From: Gloeotrichia echinulata CP02
GTDB lineage: Bacteria; Cyanobacteriota; Cyanobacteriia; Cyanobacteriales; Nostocaceae
Reading direction: 5' to 3'
NCBI GenBank assembly: GCA_038087035.1
Contig: CP051187.1
Span: forward strand, 6,578,001-6,642,000
Length of the DNA: 64,000 bases
Shown here: in pieces, positions 1-8,726 of the stretch
Numbering within the stretch: the first letter of the stretch is position 1
How the letters are laid out: each line of letters opens with the position of its first letter
Translations under genes and position numbers: made by a program
Notes under the pieces: generated by a model
The model's input: only the letters and a program-made list of their open reading frames with translations
Databases searched by the model: none
Told to the model about the DNA's origin: nothing

Positions 1-79
1 AAAAGCCACAGGAATCTAGCGCAAAAACTCAGTGAGGGTGGTAGATTCTCGTAGATATAGGGAAACCTAAAATCGGACT

Positions 80-231
80 GGGGACACTTCGGCAAGCTCA
101 GTGCATCGCTGGGGATTGGGGACACTTCGGCAAGCTCAGTGCATCGCTGGGGATTGGGGACACTTCGGCAAGCTCAATGCATCGCTGGGGATTGGGGACA
201 CTTCGGCAAGCTCAGTGCATCGCTGGGGATT
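80..231. repeat. Four tandem 38-bp repeats
   Basis: Four head-to-tail copies of a 38-base unit that begins GGGGACACTTCGGCAAGCTC, with one base changed in the third copy (CTCAATG for CTCAGTG). There are no spacers, so this is not a CRISPR array. A single copy in the opposite orientation occurs near 4632-4675, so the unit is a dispersed genomic repeat. Positions 1-79 hold nothing I can recognise. Confidence 0.9.
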
Positions 232-255
232 GGGGACTGGATTAATTTACTCTTG

Positions 256-391
256 ACTCCTTACTCCTTACTCCTTACTCCTTACTCCTTACTCCTTACT
301 CCTTACTCCTTACTCCTTACTCCTTACTCCTTACTCCTTACTCCTTACTCCTTACTCATTACTCCTTACTCCTTACTCCTTACTCATTACT
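256..391. repeat. CTTACTC heptamer tandem repeat
   Basis: About nineteen tandem copies of a seven-base unit (CTTACTC, two copies reading CTTACTCATT) fill the space directly before the 402 gene. Heptameric short tandem repeats are typical of Nostocales genomes. The array ends about ten bases before the start codon and leaves no recognisable ribosome binding site. Confidence 0.9.
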
Positions 392-401
392 CCCAATCAC
401 T

Positions 402-3191
402 ATGATGAAATTTCTATTAACAATCAGCTATCCAGGAAGATTAATCAGCAGTCTTGCCTTTTTTTTGTGTATCTTGGGACAGGGAATATCGCCTAGTTGG
501 GCTGAGGGAAGCAAAGAGTTAGTATCAGATGGCGGAGACAGACCCTATCTTGAATGGTCAGATCGTTCAACAGCGAACGTTTCCCGAAAAACAAGACTCC
601 AGGTCTTCATCCAAGCGGGAGAAGTTGTCAATCTTGGCTCTAGTGTGGCAACTAGTTCTACTAACCCAAAGGATATTATTTACACTAGTCCCTTTGGTAC
701 TCAAAATGGTTCTTGTGATGTCAATGCTAGTACTGGCGTTGGCTTTATTGATACCCTTGCTAAGGAAACAGCAGGTCCTTTACCCAATACTGGTGGCTAT
801 ACCCCCTGTAAGTTCACTGCTAAAGAAACGGGGATTTACACAGTCGAGTTTCATGCTCCCCTTACGAATGGTATCACTGCCGATCCTCCGCCAATGTCTA
901 CAACCAGCCAATTTCCTACAGACGCAACCCAAGGTATGGCGGTAGCAGCCTGGGATATTACAGTCAGAGATAGTACCAACACGACGACCCAAAAAGGGCG
1001 GGTATTTACTAAATACGTCGCCCTAAATATGGGAGAAAATCCTCGTTCTCTCAACTCTAAGTTTTATATTCAAACTAAAGATGGGTATCGGTACGAAACT
1101 GATCTCAATGGAGTCGATCCCTTTGGTTTCATCTTTTTTGCGAATAGCCGAGGATATATTGACCAAACGAATAAGAGTACTCTTTACCGTTCTGCTGCGG
1201 GTGCTGATAATAGCCTCAACTTCGCTGGTAATGTTAAAATCCAAAATCCCAGTGCTGCTGATACACCGACAGATCTTACTCACCTAATTTTCTTCAACCG
1301 ACCAGACCCCCTCACCCTAAATGCGTTGAGTATTCCCACAACAGCAATTTTGCCTGTAGAGCCAAATTCTTTCAAATTCACTGGTGGGACCGGAGGTAGC
1401 GGTAATCAAACTCGCATTGGCGTGGGGGGGTATTTTAGTTTCAATACTGCTACCCCTGGAAGCTATCAAATTATCATTGACACCAATAATGATGGCATTT
1501 ACGATCCTAGTGCTGATCGGGTATTGCAAAATATATCGTCTGTTGGCTCTAATGTGGTGTTTTGGGATGGAAAAGATGCTAATAAGGTAAATTTGGCACC
1601 CCTGCCTGGTAATGCACCCTACAAAGCCATGATTACCGCCAGAGCAGGGGAATATCACTTCCCGATGTTGGATGCTGAAAATAATCCCCTAGGATTTAAA
1701 ATTACAATGGAAAACGCTCCAGGGCCTTTTAGAGACTTCGCGGATCAAAATGGGGAGCCCCTAGGACCAACCACGGTTTACTACAATGACAGCAATTACA
1801 CCACAGCCAGTGGAACTACAGTTAACTTAAATCCCACGGGAATTCAAGTAGCTACTAACCCCCGGAATGCAGCCAGAGGAATAAACAGTGCGAATGGAGC
1901 GCATAGATTTAACAACAATTATGGTGACTTTAAGGGGATAGATACTTGGACATACTTCTCTAGTAAAGCAGTATTTGCTGACATAGTAATTACCACAAGT
2001 CAGCAGGCAAATGTCAAAGGTACTAAATCGGTTCGCTTTTTGACAGACAATGACGTTAGTGGGACTGCGACTGTGGGTGATACCATCGAATACACAATTG
2101 TCTACTCTAACTTAAATCCAGGTAACACCAATGCCATTAACTTTGTGATTAATGACTCGTTGCCTTCACAGTTAACTCTTGTAAGTGCGGCAATTACTGC
2201 TGCTACTGCTGGGAATAATATCACAGTCAACCCCAATTATAACGGCTCTGGTGCTGTTACCAACTCTGGTACTTTGCGTGTAGGCGATACCATCACTATT
2301 AAAATTACTGCCAAAATCAACAATGCTAATGGCGGTACTTCCATTAGCAACCAGGCCAGTGCTACCTTCAACACTACAGAAAATCCTACTAAAACAGTTG
2401 GCACTGTGTTAACAGATGCAGACTCTGCAGGTGCTACTACCAATTCACCTTCTGTAGGTAATTATTTCTTACAAACTGCTAATGATAATGTCGAAGCAGG
2501 TAACAATCCCAATGATCCAGCAGACGATGACCCAACAATCTTCTCAATAGTAAATGCAGTCCCTTCCAATCCTCAACTGCTACTTGTTAAACGCATCACG
2601 GCCATCAATGGTACGGCGATTAACCAATATGTTGATGATACTACCTCTAGCGAAAAAAACAACGATAATAACCCCAATTGGCCTGCTCCTTTAGATCCTA
2701 GTAGTGGGATCAGCACCTTTTTGCGGGGTGTGATTAATGGCGGTACTGTCAAACCAAATGATCAATTAGAATACACTATTTATTTCCTTTCCAGTGGAAA
2801 TAAACCGATTACCAACGTGAATATCTGTGATTTAGTCCCGGAAAATACCACTTTTTTGCCCTCTTCTTTCACTGGTAATACGCCTACCGATAAAGGTTTA
2901 CCTGGTGCTGATTCTGGGATTGCTCTGACCATTGGCTCTACTACACAGTATCTGACTAATGTTGCTGATCCACCAGATCGCGGTCAATATTTTCCACCAG
3001 GGATAACACCTCCATCATCATTCAAATGTTCAGCGCCTAATACGAATGGAGCGGTTGTAGTAAATATTGTTACCAAGACAACACCCGCCACAGATGCACC
3101 CCAGCCTAATGAAATATTACCAAATGCTACTTCTGCTGGTACTCCCAGCAATTCCTACGGTTTTATTCGCTTCCGCGCTCAGGTAAAATAA
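402..3191 (+). CDS. Secreted DUF11 repeat-domain protein
   Basis: A 929-residue protein with an N-terminal signal peptide: a hydrophobic stretch at about residues 10-30 ending in an AxA-like SWAEG site. It is therefore probably exported to the periplasm, outer membrane or surface. Residues about 540-690 (VKGTKSVRFLTDNDVSG onward, with the VGDTIEYTIVYSN pattern) and about 725-840 (LLLVKRITAINGT, NDQLEYTIYFLSSG) are two DUF11-type beta-sandwich repeats, common in cyanobacterial surface proteins. The middle is Asn/Thr/Gly-rich and without recognised domains. No catalytic motif is visible. The start is ATG-ATG directly after a heptamer repeat. Function is unknown; an adhesin or envelope structural role is only inferred. 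Confidence 0.8.
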   Translation: MMKFLLTISYPGRLISSLAFFLCILGQGISPSWAEGSKELVSDGGDRPYLEWSDRSTANVSRKTRLQVFIQAGEVVNLGSSVATSSTNPKDIIYTSPFGTQNGSCDVNASTGVGFIDTLAKETAGPLPNTGGYTPCKFTAKETGIYTVEFHAPLTNGITADPPPMSTTSQFPTDATQGMAVAAWDITVRDSTNTTTQKGRVFTKYVALNMGENPRSLNSKFYIQTKDGYRYETDLNGVDPFGFIFFANSRGYIDQTNKSTLYRSAAGADNSLNFAGNVKIQNPSAADTPTDLTHLIFFNRPDPLTLNALSIPTTAILPVEPNSFKFTGGTGGSGNQTRIGVGGYFSFNTATPGSYQIIIDTNNDGIYDPSADRVLQNISSVGSNVVFWDGKDANKVNLAPLPGNAPYKAMITARAGEYHFPMLDAENNPLGFKITMENAPGPFRDFADQNGEPLGPTTVYYNDSNYTTASGTTVNLNPTGIQVATNPRNAARGINSANGAHRFNNNYGDFKGIDTWTYFSSKAVFADIVITTSQQANVKGTKSVRFLTDNDVSGTATVGDTIEYTIVYSNLNPGNTNAINFVINDSLPSQLTLVSAAITAATAGNNITVNPNYNGSGAVTNSGTLRVGDTITIKITAKINNANGGTSISNQASATFNTTENPTKTVGTVLTDADSAGATTNSPSVGNYFLQTANDNVEAGNNPNDPADDDPTIFSIVNAVPSNPQLLLVKRITAINGTAINQYVDDTTSSEKNNDNNPNWPAPLDPSSGISTFLRGVINGGTVKPNDQLEYTIYFLSSGNKPITNVNICDLVPENTTFLPSSFTGNTPTDKGLPGADSGIALTIGSTTQYLTNVADPPDRGQYFPPGITPPSSFKCSAPNTNGAVVVNIVTKTTPATDAPQPNEILPNATSAGTPSNSYGFIRFRAQVK

Positions 3192-3240
3192 TTTGAATTT
3201 TGAATTTTGAATTTTGAATTTTGAATTTTGAATTTTGAAT
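3192..3240. repeat. TTTGAAT heptamer repeat
   Basis: About seven tandem copies of TTTGAAT/TTTTGAA between two convergent genes. No terminator hairpin is visible here. Confidence 0.85.
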
Positions 3241-3259
3241 TGTTTTGCTCAGTCCCTGA

Positions 3260-3520
3260 TTAGCCACCGCTAACTGGGGGAATTAAGACTACTTCGTCAG
3301 CATCTCGTAGGATAGTATCTGGTTCGACAAAGATCAGATTAACACCAAAGCGGGTGACATCCCGCCATTTGTTGAGTTCGGGATGTTCGGCAATCAGGCG
3401 ATCGCACACCGCTTTAACTGGTGTACCATAAGGAAATTCCAGCATCAATTCTGACACCCCATAGGCTTCTTGATAGGCGGCGAACAGTTTAACTGTAATG
3501 GTAATTGCTGAATTGGGCAC
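3260..3520 (-). CDS. MoaD/ThiS family sulfur-carrier protein
   Basis: An 86-residue ubiquitin-like protein ending in PPVSGG. The C-terminal di-glycine is the residue pair that is adenylated and thiocarboxylated in MoaD and ThiS sulfur carriers. Length and the hydrophobic pattern (ITVKLFAAYQEA near the N-terminus, DEVVLIPPVSGG at the end) fit MoaD better than ThiS. It may carry sulfur for molybdopterin or another pathway. No moa or thi partner is next to it, so the specific pathway is not determined. Confidence 0.85.
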   Translation of the reverse strand: MPNSAITITVKLFAAYQEAYGVSELMLEFPYGTPVKAVCDRLIAEHPELNKWRDVTRFGVNLIFVEPDTILRDADEVVLIPPVSGG

Positions 3521-3540
3521 TGAGAGGCTCCTAATAATTT

Positions 3541-3828
3541 TCAGATAGACTTATTTTGAATGATATTCTCAATAATGTGATGACAGAGAGGAGATTTAAA
3601 CTTAATTAACTGCATATTCTGTATATTCTCGAAAGCACCAAGAAAGCTTTTCATTTCAACAGCTATTTTTCGTCCAATTTTTTCCGCAGCTATAATCTTC
3701 TCTGCTCCTAAATCAACAAATAAATCTTTTGCTCCATACTGAATAACTAGTGGATCATTAGTAATTGTCCAAGCATCTTTTTCTAAAGCTGTTTTAACTA
3801 TATTATGATAGATATCTTTAGCAGGCAT
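3541..3828 (-). pseudogene. Truncated XisH-like protein
   Basis: The first 65 or so residues (MPAKDIYHNIVKTALEKD, KDLFVDLGAEKIIAAEK, KIAVEMKSFLGA) match XisH, a cyanobacterial protein first tied to excision of the fdxN element and resembling restriction-endonuclease folds. Full-length XisH is about 138 residues. Here the family similarity stops after the E-x-K (VEMKSF) motif and is replaced by about 30 unrelated residues. Its usual partner xisI is absent. It is probably a remnant left by a deletion or frameshift, though a short protein could still be made. Confidence 0.7.
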
Positions 3829-3949
3829 TTGAGTTTAACAGGTTATTAGCAGTTATACACTTAGTTTTTTGGTTTTGCTTCTGCTTGTTATTCTAACATA
3901 CTTACATCAGGCAGGGTTTGTGGTACAATAGGCTGAAAATTCCCTAAGC

Positions 3950-4429
3950 TTAATCGTTTGAGCTATATTTAGTAAACCAGTTATAGTCTAAAATTTCTTG
4001 TAAAGAGCCAATAAGTTTAACAGGGAATTTATCAACGGGAATTTGAGAGCGATCGCTTGCTTCTGCTCTTCCTTCTTGATAACATTCATCAAATATTTCT
4101 AAGATGTAAGGCTTCAGGCTAGGACTATCTTTAAGTACATCTTTAATCTCTCGGCGAAATGTTCTAATTTCCCCTTTCCAATGTCCTTCATTTCGCTCTC
4201 GTTCCACATCCCAGTATGTAAGTTTCAGCAGATGTTCAAAAAGTCGAATCAACAGACTTTTTATTCCACGCTTCTCACTTCTGTCCATACTTTCCAATTC
4301 TTCAATCAAGTTATCTAAATCCACAGACTCCAACTGTCCAGCGCGAAGTTGGTTGATAGTAGTTTTCAGCCAAAGGTAATAATCTTGGTCGTATAAAGTC
4401 TCAGTTGTTGGTTGTATTTCTGTCGTCAT
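3950..4429 (-). CDS. DUF29 domain-containing protein
   Basis: A 159-residue, charged, helical protein with the DUF29 hallmarks: YDQDYYLWLKTTINQLRAG at the N-terminus, then DLDNLIEELESMDRSEKRGIKS and LFEHLLKLTYW. DUF29 proteins are abundant in cyanobacteria, often near mobile or defence genes. Their biochemical role is unknown. The C-terminal part (KLIGSLQEILDYNWF) is also typical. Confidence 0.88.
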   Translation of the reverse strand: MTTEIQPTTETLYDQDYYLWLKTTINQLRAGQLESVDLDNLIEELESMDRSEKRGIKSLLIRLFEHLLKLTYWDVERERNEGHWKGEIRTFRREIKDVLKDSPSLKPYILEIFDECYQEGRAEASDRSQIPVDKFPVKLIGSLQEILDYNWFTKYSSND

Positions 4430-4631
4430 ACTTCCTCACATCCTATCCTATTTGTTTGATAAAAAGCCGCCTCTAAAATCAACATATCCGCTGTGATACT
4501 ATCATAATAAAGAAAGTTGAGTAGCTCCTTGAACGACTACATAAGCAACAGGCTTATTAATTTTTCTCACCGTGGAGGGGTTAGGGGTGGGGTCTTATTT
4601 TCCAGTCAGCTAATCACGAGAAAATCTCATT

Positions 4632-4675
4632 CCCCAGTCCCCAGCGATGCACTGAGCTTGCCGAAGTGTCCCCAG
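4632..4675. repeat. Inverted single copy of the 38-bp repeat
   Basis: Reverse-complement copy of the unit found four times at 80-231 (CCCCAGCGATGCACTGAGC core). It lies in the 265-base gap between the DUF29 and WD40 genes and adjoins the 3' end of the WD40 gene. Confidence 0.85.
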
Positions 4676-4694
4676 TCCCTATTTTCAAGTCTGG

Positions 4695-7031
4695 CTAGAC
4701 CGCTTGTAATAACCAAATCTTAATTGTTTTATCATAACTTCCACTGGCAAGAAAGTTACCATTAGCGCTCAAAGCGACAGAATTAACTGTACCTGAATGT
4801 CCGGTGAGGGTTTGCAAAAGTTTACCTGTGCTTAAAAGCCATATTTTGATGGTTTTGTCAGCACTTCCACTGTAGAGGGTTTGTCCATCAGCACTCAAGG
4901 CTAAGGAGTTTACCTCATCTAAATGTCCAGTGAGGGTATGTAGCAGTTTACCTGTGCTTAAATGCCAAATTTTGATGGTTTTATCAGCGCTACCACTCAA
5001 GAGAATTTCGCCATCAGGACTCATAGCTATGGATTTTACCCTACCGCCATGACCAGCGAGTGTGCATAATGGGTCGCCTGTGCGTGGTTTCCATAGCCTG
5101 ATTTTGCTGTCAGCACTACCACTGGCTAAGATTGTACCATCGCGGCTGATGGCAGCGCCATGTACTGCGGATGTATGCCAAAGAGTGCAAATGCGATCGC
5201 CTGTATGCAAATTCCATATCTTAATTTTATTACTACCACTGGCGAGAATCTGCCCATCGGGACTAATTACGACTAAATTAACTGGTTTTTGATGTCCTGA
5301 AAGTGTATGCAGTAATTTGCCCGTTTTTAAATGCCATACTTTAATATTACTTTTGGGATGTTCACAGCTACCAACGGCGAGAAAATTTCCGTCGGGACTG
5401 ACCGCAATCGATGAAATTTCGCCTAAATTCTCTGAAAGAGTGCGGATTAGTTTACCGGTTGTCAGATTCCAGACTTTAATGGTTTGATCTGCACAGCCAC
5501 TAACTAAAATCTCGCTATCGGGACTAATCGCCACAGAAGATATTTTACCAGAATGTCCAGTCAGGGTGTAGGCAAGAGTAGCAGATTCGAGAGTGCATTT
5601 GTATTTGAGCTTGGCGATCGCCTCCAACAATCTCTCTACAACCACAATACTCTGGCGATCGCCAATGCCGCTAAAATATTCTTTTAAATTGCAGACATAT
5701 CCCTCATCTTCAATTTTCAAGGCTGATTGCATCGCCTCTAATGGATTACTGATTTCCTGTAATGATACTTGGCGCAGTTGTAACCATGTTGTGATAGAAT
5801 ATTTTGCTTGTTCCTCTGCCCAAGTGCGATCAGGTAAATGGGATAGACTCTGGGCTAATTGCAAAGCCAACTCTGGAATCCAATAACGTCTCTCGGCTTC
5901 TAGAGCTTGGTAAACTTGTTTGTAGCCTGTGACTATTGCTTGTACTGATTGTAAATCAATCACATCTCCCAGCAAATTTGGCAGTAACTTTGGTAGTAAG
6001 GGCGGTAAATTATGATGAACTAAATGATAAACATCCGCTACCCAGCCAGCAACCAAACAATGACAAGTGATTAAAACCTGACAAAGTTTTTCATAATCCT
6101 GATTATTAATTTGGTAGCGTAACGATAACTTACTGATATCAATCCCCTGACTTATCCATTTTTCTTCTTTTTCTAAAATTGCTAAATTTCTGACATTGTC
6201 TTTACCTAAATTATTAACTTCTTCTAAATTTTCTCCCAGGGCTACAAGTTCATCTCTAATTTTTTTCCACTCCAAAGCCCGACTTTTAGCAGATTCTTCC
6301 AGAATTTCTTTATAAGGTAATCGGGAGATGGTTTTATAGTAATATTTTTCATGTCCCAAACCCCAATAACCAATCCGAAAATTGAGATAATTTCCCTCAT
6401 TCTCTGACTCTAAAATTAAAATCGGCTCTGTTTTTAGAGTACCAAAAAGAGCCTTGATGCTAGATTCACTATGAAACCGTTTACTATCCCATGCGCCTGC
6501 TAAAAATTCTGTAGGTCTAACTGGACTATGAAGAGAGTAATGCTGATTGATAAACTCTCGTAAACCTTCAGCTAACATTAGCTCAATTTCGGGAATTTCT
6601 TCATTATGACTGTCAAATTTGTCAAACTTGACTGCTGGAGGAGCCAGAAAAATTTTTAGCGGTGTGCGTTCATTAGTCCTATGAGATTCAAGAATTTGGG
6701 AAGGATATAACCGCAAAGGCCAATTATCCGCGATTTTGTGAACTTCTGGTAACTTAAGCGCAGTTTCTCGCTCTTGTGCAGATATTTTTAATTGCGTCTC
6801 ATATTGATAAACTACCAATTTCTGCTGGAAGCGTTTTTCTTGTTCCAATTCAACTACGGAACTTTGTCTTGACACCAAACTATTTACAGATTCGATGCCT
6901 TTTATAATTGTCTGTGGTAGTTCGTATGTAGTTGTATTTAGACTAACTTCAGTCCTCTTTTGGATGAGAGATGCAATTACAGGTGCAAACTCTATTACCA
7001 GTTGAATCAGTAATCTTAACCCTTGCTCCAT
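4695..7031 (-). CDS. WD40 repeat protein with large N-terminal region
   Basis: A 778-residue protein. The C-terminal 295 or so residues form seven WD40 repeats, each starting with a TLTGHSG-like GH pair and ending in IKIW, IKVW or IRLW. That is enough for one complete seven-blade propeller, a protein-protein interaction platform. Residues 1-25 are hydrophobic and may anchor the protein at a membrane. Residues about 60-90 look like coiled coil. The central 350 residues match no family I can name and have no P-loop, protease or kinase motif. Repeats 2-4 are more diverged than 5-7, which are near-copies. Role unknown; a scaffold or signalling role is inferred. Confidence 0.85.
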   Translation of the reverse strand: MEQGLRLLIQLVIEFAPVIASLIQKRTEVSLNTTTYELPQTIIKGIESVNSLVSRQSSVVELEQEKRFQQKLVVYQYETQLKISAQERETALKLPEVHKIADNWPLRLYPSQILESHRTNERTPLKIFLAPPAVKFDKFDSHNEEIPEIELMLAEGLREFINQHYSLHSPVRPTEFLAGAWDSKRFHSESSIKALFGTLKTEPILILESENEGNYLNFRIGYWGLGHEKYYYKTISRLPYKEILEESAKSRALEWKKIRDELVALGENLEEVNNLGKDNVRNLAILEKEEKWISQGIDISKLSLRYQINNQDYEKLCQVLITCHCLVAGWVADVYHLVHHNLPPLLPKLLPNLLGDVIDLQSVQAIVTGYKQVYQALEAERRYWIPELALQLAQSLSHLPDRTWAEEQAKYSITTWLQLRQVSLQEISNPLEAMQSALKIEDEGYVCNLKEYFSGIGDRQSIVVVERLLEAIAKLKYKCTLESATLAYTLTGHSGKISSVAISPDSEILVSGCADQTIKVWNLTTGKLIRTLSENLGEISSIAVSPDGNFLAVGSCEHPKSNIKVWHLKTGKLLHTLSGHQKPVNLVVISPDGQILASGSNKIKIWNLHTGDRICTLWHTSAVHGAAISRDGTILASGSADSKIRLWKPRTGDPLCTLAGHGGRVKSIAMSPDGEILLSGSADKTIKIWHLSTGKLLHTLTGHLDEVNSLALSADGQTLYSGSADKTIKIWLLSTGKLLQTLTGHSGTVNSVALSANGNFLASGSYDKTIKIWLLQAV

Positions 7032-7346
7032 AAGGACATACCAATTAAATTAATAACATTAACAGCTAATAGCCACCACTGATATTTTTTACATCTGAAA
7101 TAGGATTGCTACAACTATCTAGATGATAGCTGGATTTTTTACCTATTTTTGTTATCCATCTAGGAAATTAGAATTATTAGACCACAGATCTGACCAGCAA
7201 TACCCTGAAATGCCAAAAAGATTTTAGGATATTGCTTCCAAGGTGGGGTGGAATGTATCCCACATTTTGTATTTCTTTTTGTAACACATGTACTGATGTT
7301 AAAGATGGTTACTTAGTACAGTGTTTCATAAATTCGTGACGTTTTG

Positions 7347-7408
7347 GTTCGTAGTTGCGCTTGGCTTACGCCACGCTGCGCGAATAGCGCTAAAGCGCAA
7401 CTACGAAC
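7347..7408. repeat. Inverted repeat with 16-bp perfect arms
   Basis: Left arm 7347-7362 (GTTCGTAGTTGCGCTT) is the exact reverse complement of 7393-7408. The 30-base interior is itself partly palindromic (TAGCGCTA). It resembles a small MITE-like or REP-like element. Confidence 0.85.
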
Positions 7409-7432
7409 GATAAACTTGATTTTCATTTCGTC

Positions 7433-7470
7433 GAAATAGCCGAAGTGTCACAGTTGGATATAAATGCGAT
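7433..7470 (+). repeat. hemB: Degenerate duplicate of an internal hemB segment
   Basis: These 38 bases match hemB positions 7786-7823 at 36 of 38 positions (shared GAAATAGCCGAAGTGTCACA). Similarity resumes weakly downstream (CGCCCTTTTTCC against CGCCCTTTTCCC in the gene). It is a fragment of the gene's own coding sequence copied upstream of its promoter. Confidence 0.8.
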
Positions 7471-7536
7471 GCCTACGACCGTAAACTACGCCCTTTTTCC
7501 AATTATATCATGTTCGGATAAATACTTGTCACTATA

Positions 7537-7551
7537 TAATAATGATTATCA
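7537..7551 (+). promoter_or_regulatory. Zur-type box upstream of hemB
   Basis: TAATAATGATTATCA matches the cyanobacterial Zur consensus TGATAATNATTATCA at all but one defined position. It ends 15 bases before the hemB start codon, so bound Zur should block transcription initiation when zinc is plentiful. Confidence 0.8.
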
Positions 7552-7566
7552 TTTTTATATAGCTGT

Positions 7567-8577
7567 ATGTCACCTGTAAATTCAAATAATGAGAAGCCTG
7601 TGAACCTGTTCCAACGTCCCCGTCGTCTACGTCGGACTGCAACGCTGCGGCGGATGGTGCGGGAAACTACTCTGAGTGTGGATGACCTGATCTATCCGAT
7701 GTTTGTTACCGAAGGTGAGGGGCAAAAAGTCGAAATCGCCTCTATGCCGGGGTGTTATCGATATTCGTTAGATTTGCTACTCAAAGAAATAGCCGAAGTG
7801 TCACAGTTGGGCATAAATGCGATCGCCCTTTTCCCGGTTATCCCCGAAAATAAAAAAGATGACACAGGTACAGAAAGTTACAACCCAGAGGGATTAGTAC
7901 AGCAAACAGTCAAAGCCATTAAACAAGCAGTCCCGGAAATTGTCGTGATTACTGATGTTGCCCTTGATCCTTTTACCACTCATGGTCACGATGGTTTAGT
8001 AGATGAAAAGGGCAAAATATTAAATGACCCAACTGTCGAAGTTTTAGTGAAAATGGCAGTTTCTCAAGCTGCATCTGGGGCAGATTTTGTCGCACCTTCC
8101 GACATGATGGATGGTAGAGTTGGGGCAATTCGCAAAGCTTTAGATGCAGAAGGTTATATTAATGTAGGGATTCTGGCGTACTCTGCAAAATACGCCTCTG
8201 CCTATTACGGTCCATTTCGCGATGCGTTAGATTCTGCACCGAAATTTGGCGACAAAAAGACTTATCAAATGGATGCAGCTAATGCCAGAGAAGCTTTAAA
8301 AGAAGTTGATTTGGATATTGCCGAAGGTGCAGATATCGTCATGGTTAAACCTGCCCTAGCCTACCTAGACATTATATGTCAGGTAAAACAAGCGACAAAT
8401 TTACCAGTCGCAGCATACAACGTTAGCGGCGAGTACGCCATGATTAAAGCTGCAGCCCAGATGGGTTGGATTGATGAAAAACAGTTAATTTTGGAATCTT
8501 TAACCAGTATGAAACGGGCTGGGGCTGATTTAATTTTAACTTATTTTGCCAAAGAAGTAGCCCTGATGTTGATGTGA
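7567..8577 (+). CDS. hemB: Porphobilinogen synthase (ALA dehydratase), aspartate-type
   Basis: A 336-residue enzyme that condenses two 5-aminolevulinate molecules to porphobilinogen for heme, chlorophyll and bilins. The active-site lysines are visible in YSAKYASAYYGPFRDA (about residue 207) and MVKPALAYLD (about 261). The metal loop at about 129-140 reads DVALDPFTTHGHDG: aspartate and alanine replace the cysteines of zinc enzymes, so this is the magnesium-type, zinc-independent form. That fits its place behind a Zur box: a zinc-free enzyme expressed under zinc limitation. The Anabaena PCC 7120 Zur regulon contains a hemB-type gene in a similar cluster. Whether a second hemB exists elsewhere cannot be seen here. 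Confidence 0.95.
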   Translation: MSPVNSNNEKPVNLFQRPRRLRRTATLRRMVRETTLSVDDLIYPMFVTEGEGQKVEIASMPGCYRYSLDLLLKEIAEVSQLGINAIALFPVIPENKKDDTGTESYNPEGLVQQTVKAIKQAVPEIVVITDVALDPFTTHGHDGLVDEKGKILNDPTVEVLVKMAVSQAASGADFVAPSDMMDGRVGAIRKALDAEGYINVGILAYSAKYASAYYGPFRDALDSAPKFGDKKTYQMDAANAREALKEVDLDIAEGADIVMVKPALAYLDIICQVKQATNLPVAAYNVSGEYAMIKAAAQMGWIDEKQLILESLTSMKRAGADLILTYFAKEVALMLM

Positions 8578-8606
8578 TTGGGCATTGGGCATTGGGCATT
8601 GGGCAT
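8578..8606. repeat. GGGCATT heptamer repeat
   Basis: About four tandem GGGCATT units directly after the hemB stop codon. This is an ordinary cyanobacterial short tandem repeat. Confidence 0.85.
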
Positions 8607-8687
8607 TGGTGAAGATTACTTCCTTATCTTCCTCATCTACCTCATCTCCCCATCCAAAGTTGCTGGTCTGCCCTTGGCAAGCTACCA

Positions 8688-8702
8688 TGAAAATGATTAT
8701 CA
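8688..8702 (+). promoter_or_regulatory. Zur-type box upstream of FAD oxidoreductase
   Basis: TGAAAATGATTATCA differs from the Zur consensus at one defined position. It ends 24 bases before the start codon at 8727. Confidence 0.8.
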
Positions 8703-8726
8703 TAATAGCCAGAGTATCAAACTGCA

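Larger units (their letters stand above)
7032..7566. other. 535-bp intergenic region before hemB
   Basis: Divergent promoter region between the WD40 gene and hemB. It contains a 16-bp perfect inverted repeat, a degenerate copy of an internal hemB segment and a Zur-type box, each listed separately. A weak hairpin (GTGGGGTGG ... CCCAC) sits at about 7239-7263. No convincing gene is seen. Confidence 0.7.

Noticed and set aside
80..231. Possible CRISPR array (38-base repeats)
   Set aside because: The units are directly adjacent with no spacers, no cas genes are near, and a lone inverted copy occurs elsewhere. It is a simple tandem repeat.
139..405. Open frame through the CTTACTC repeats
   Set aside because: Its sequence is only repeat translation (LLLTPYS units), it lacks a ribosome binding site, and it overlaps the start of the real gene.
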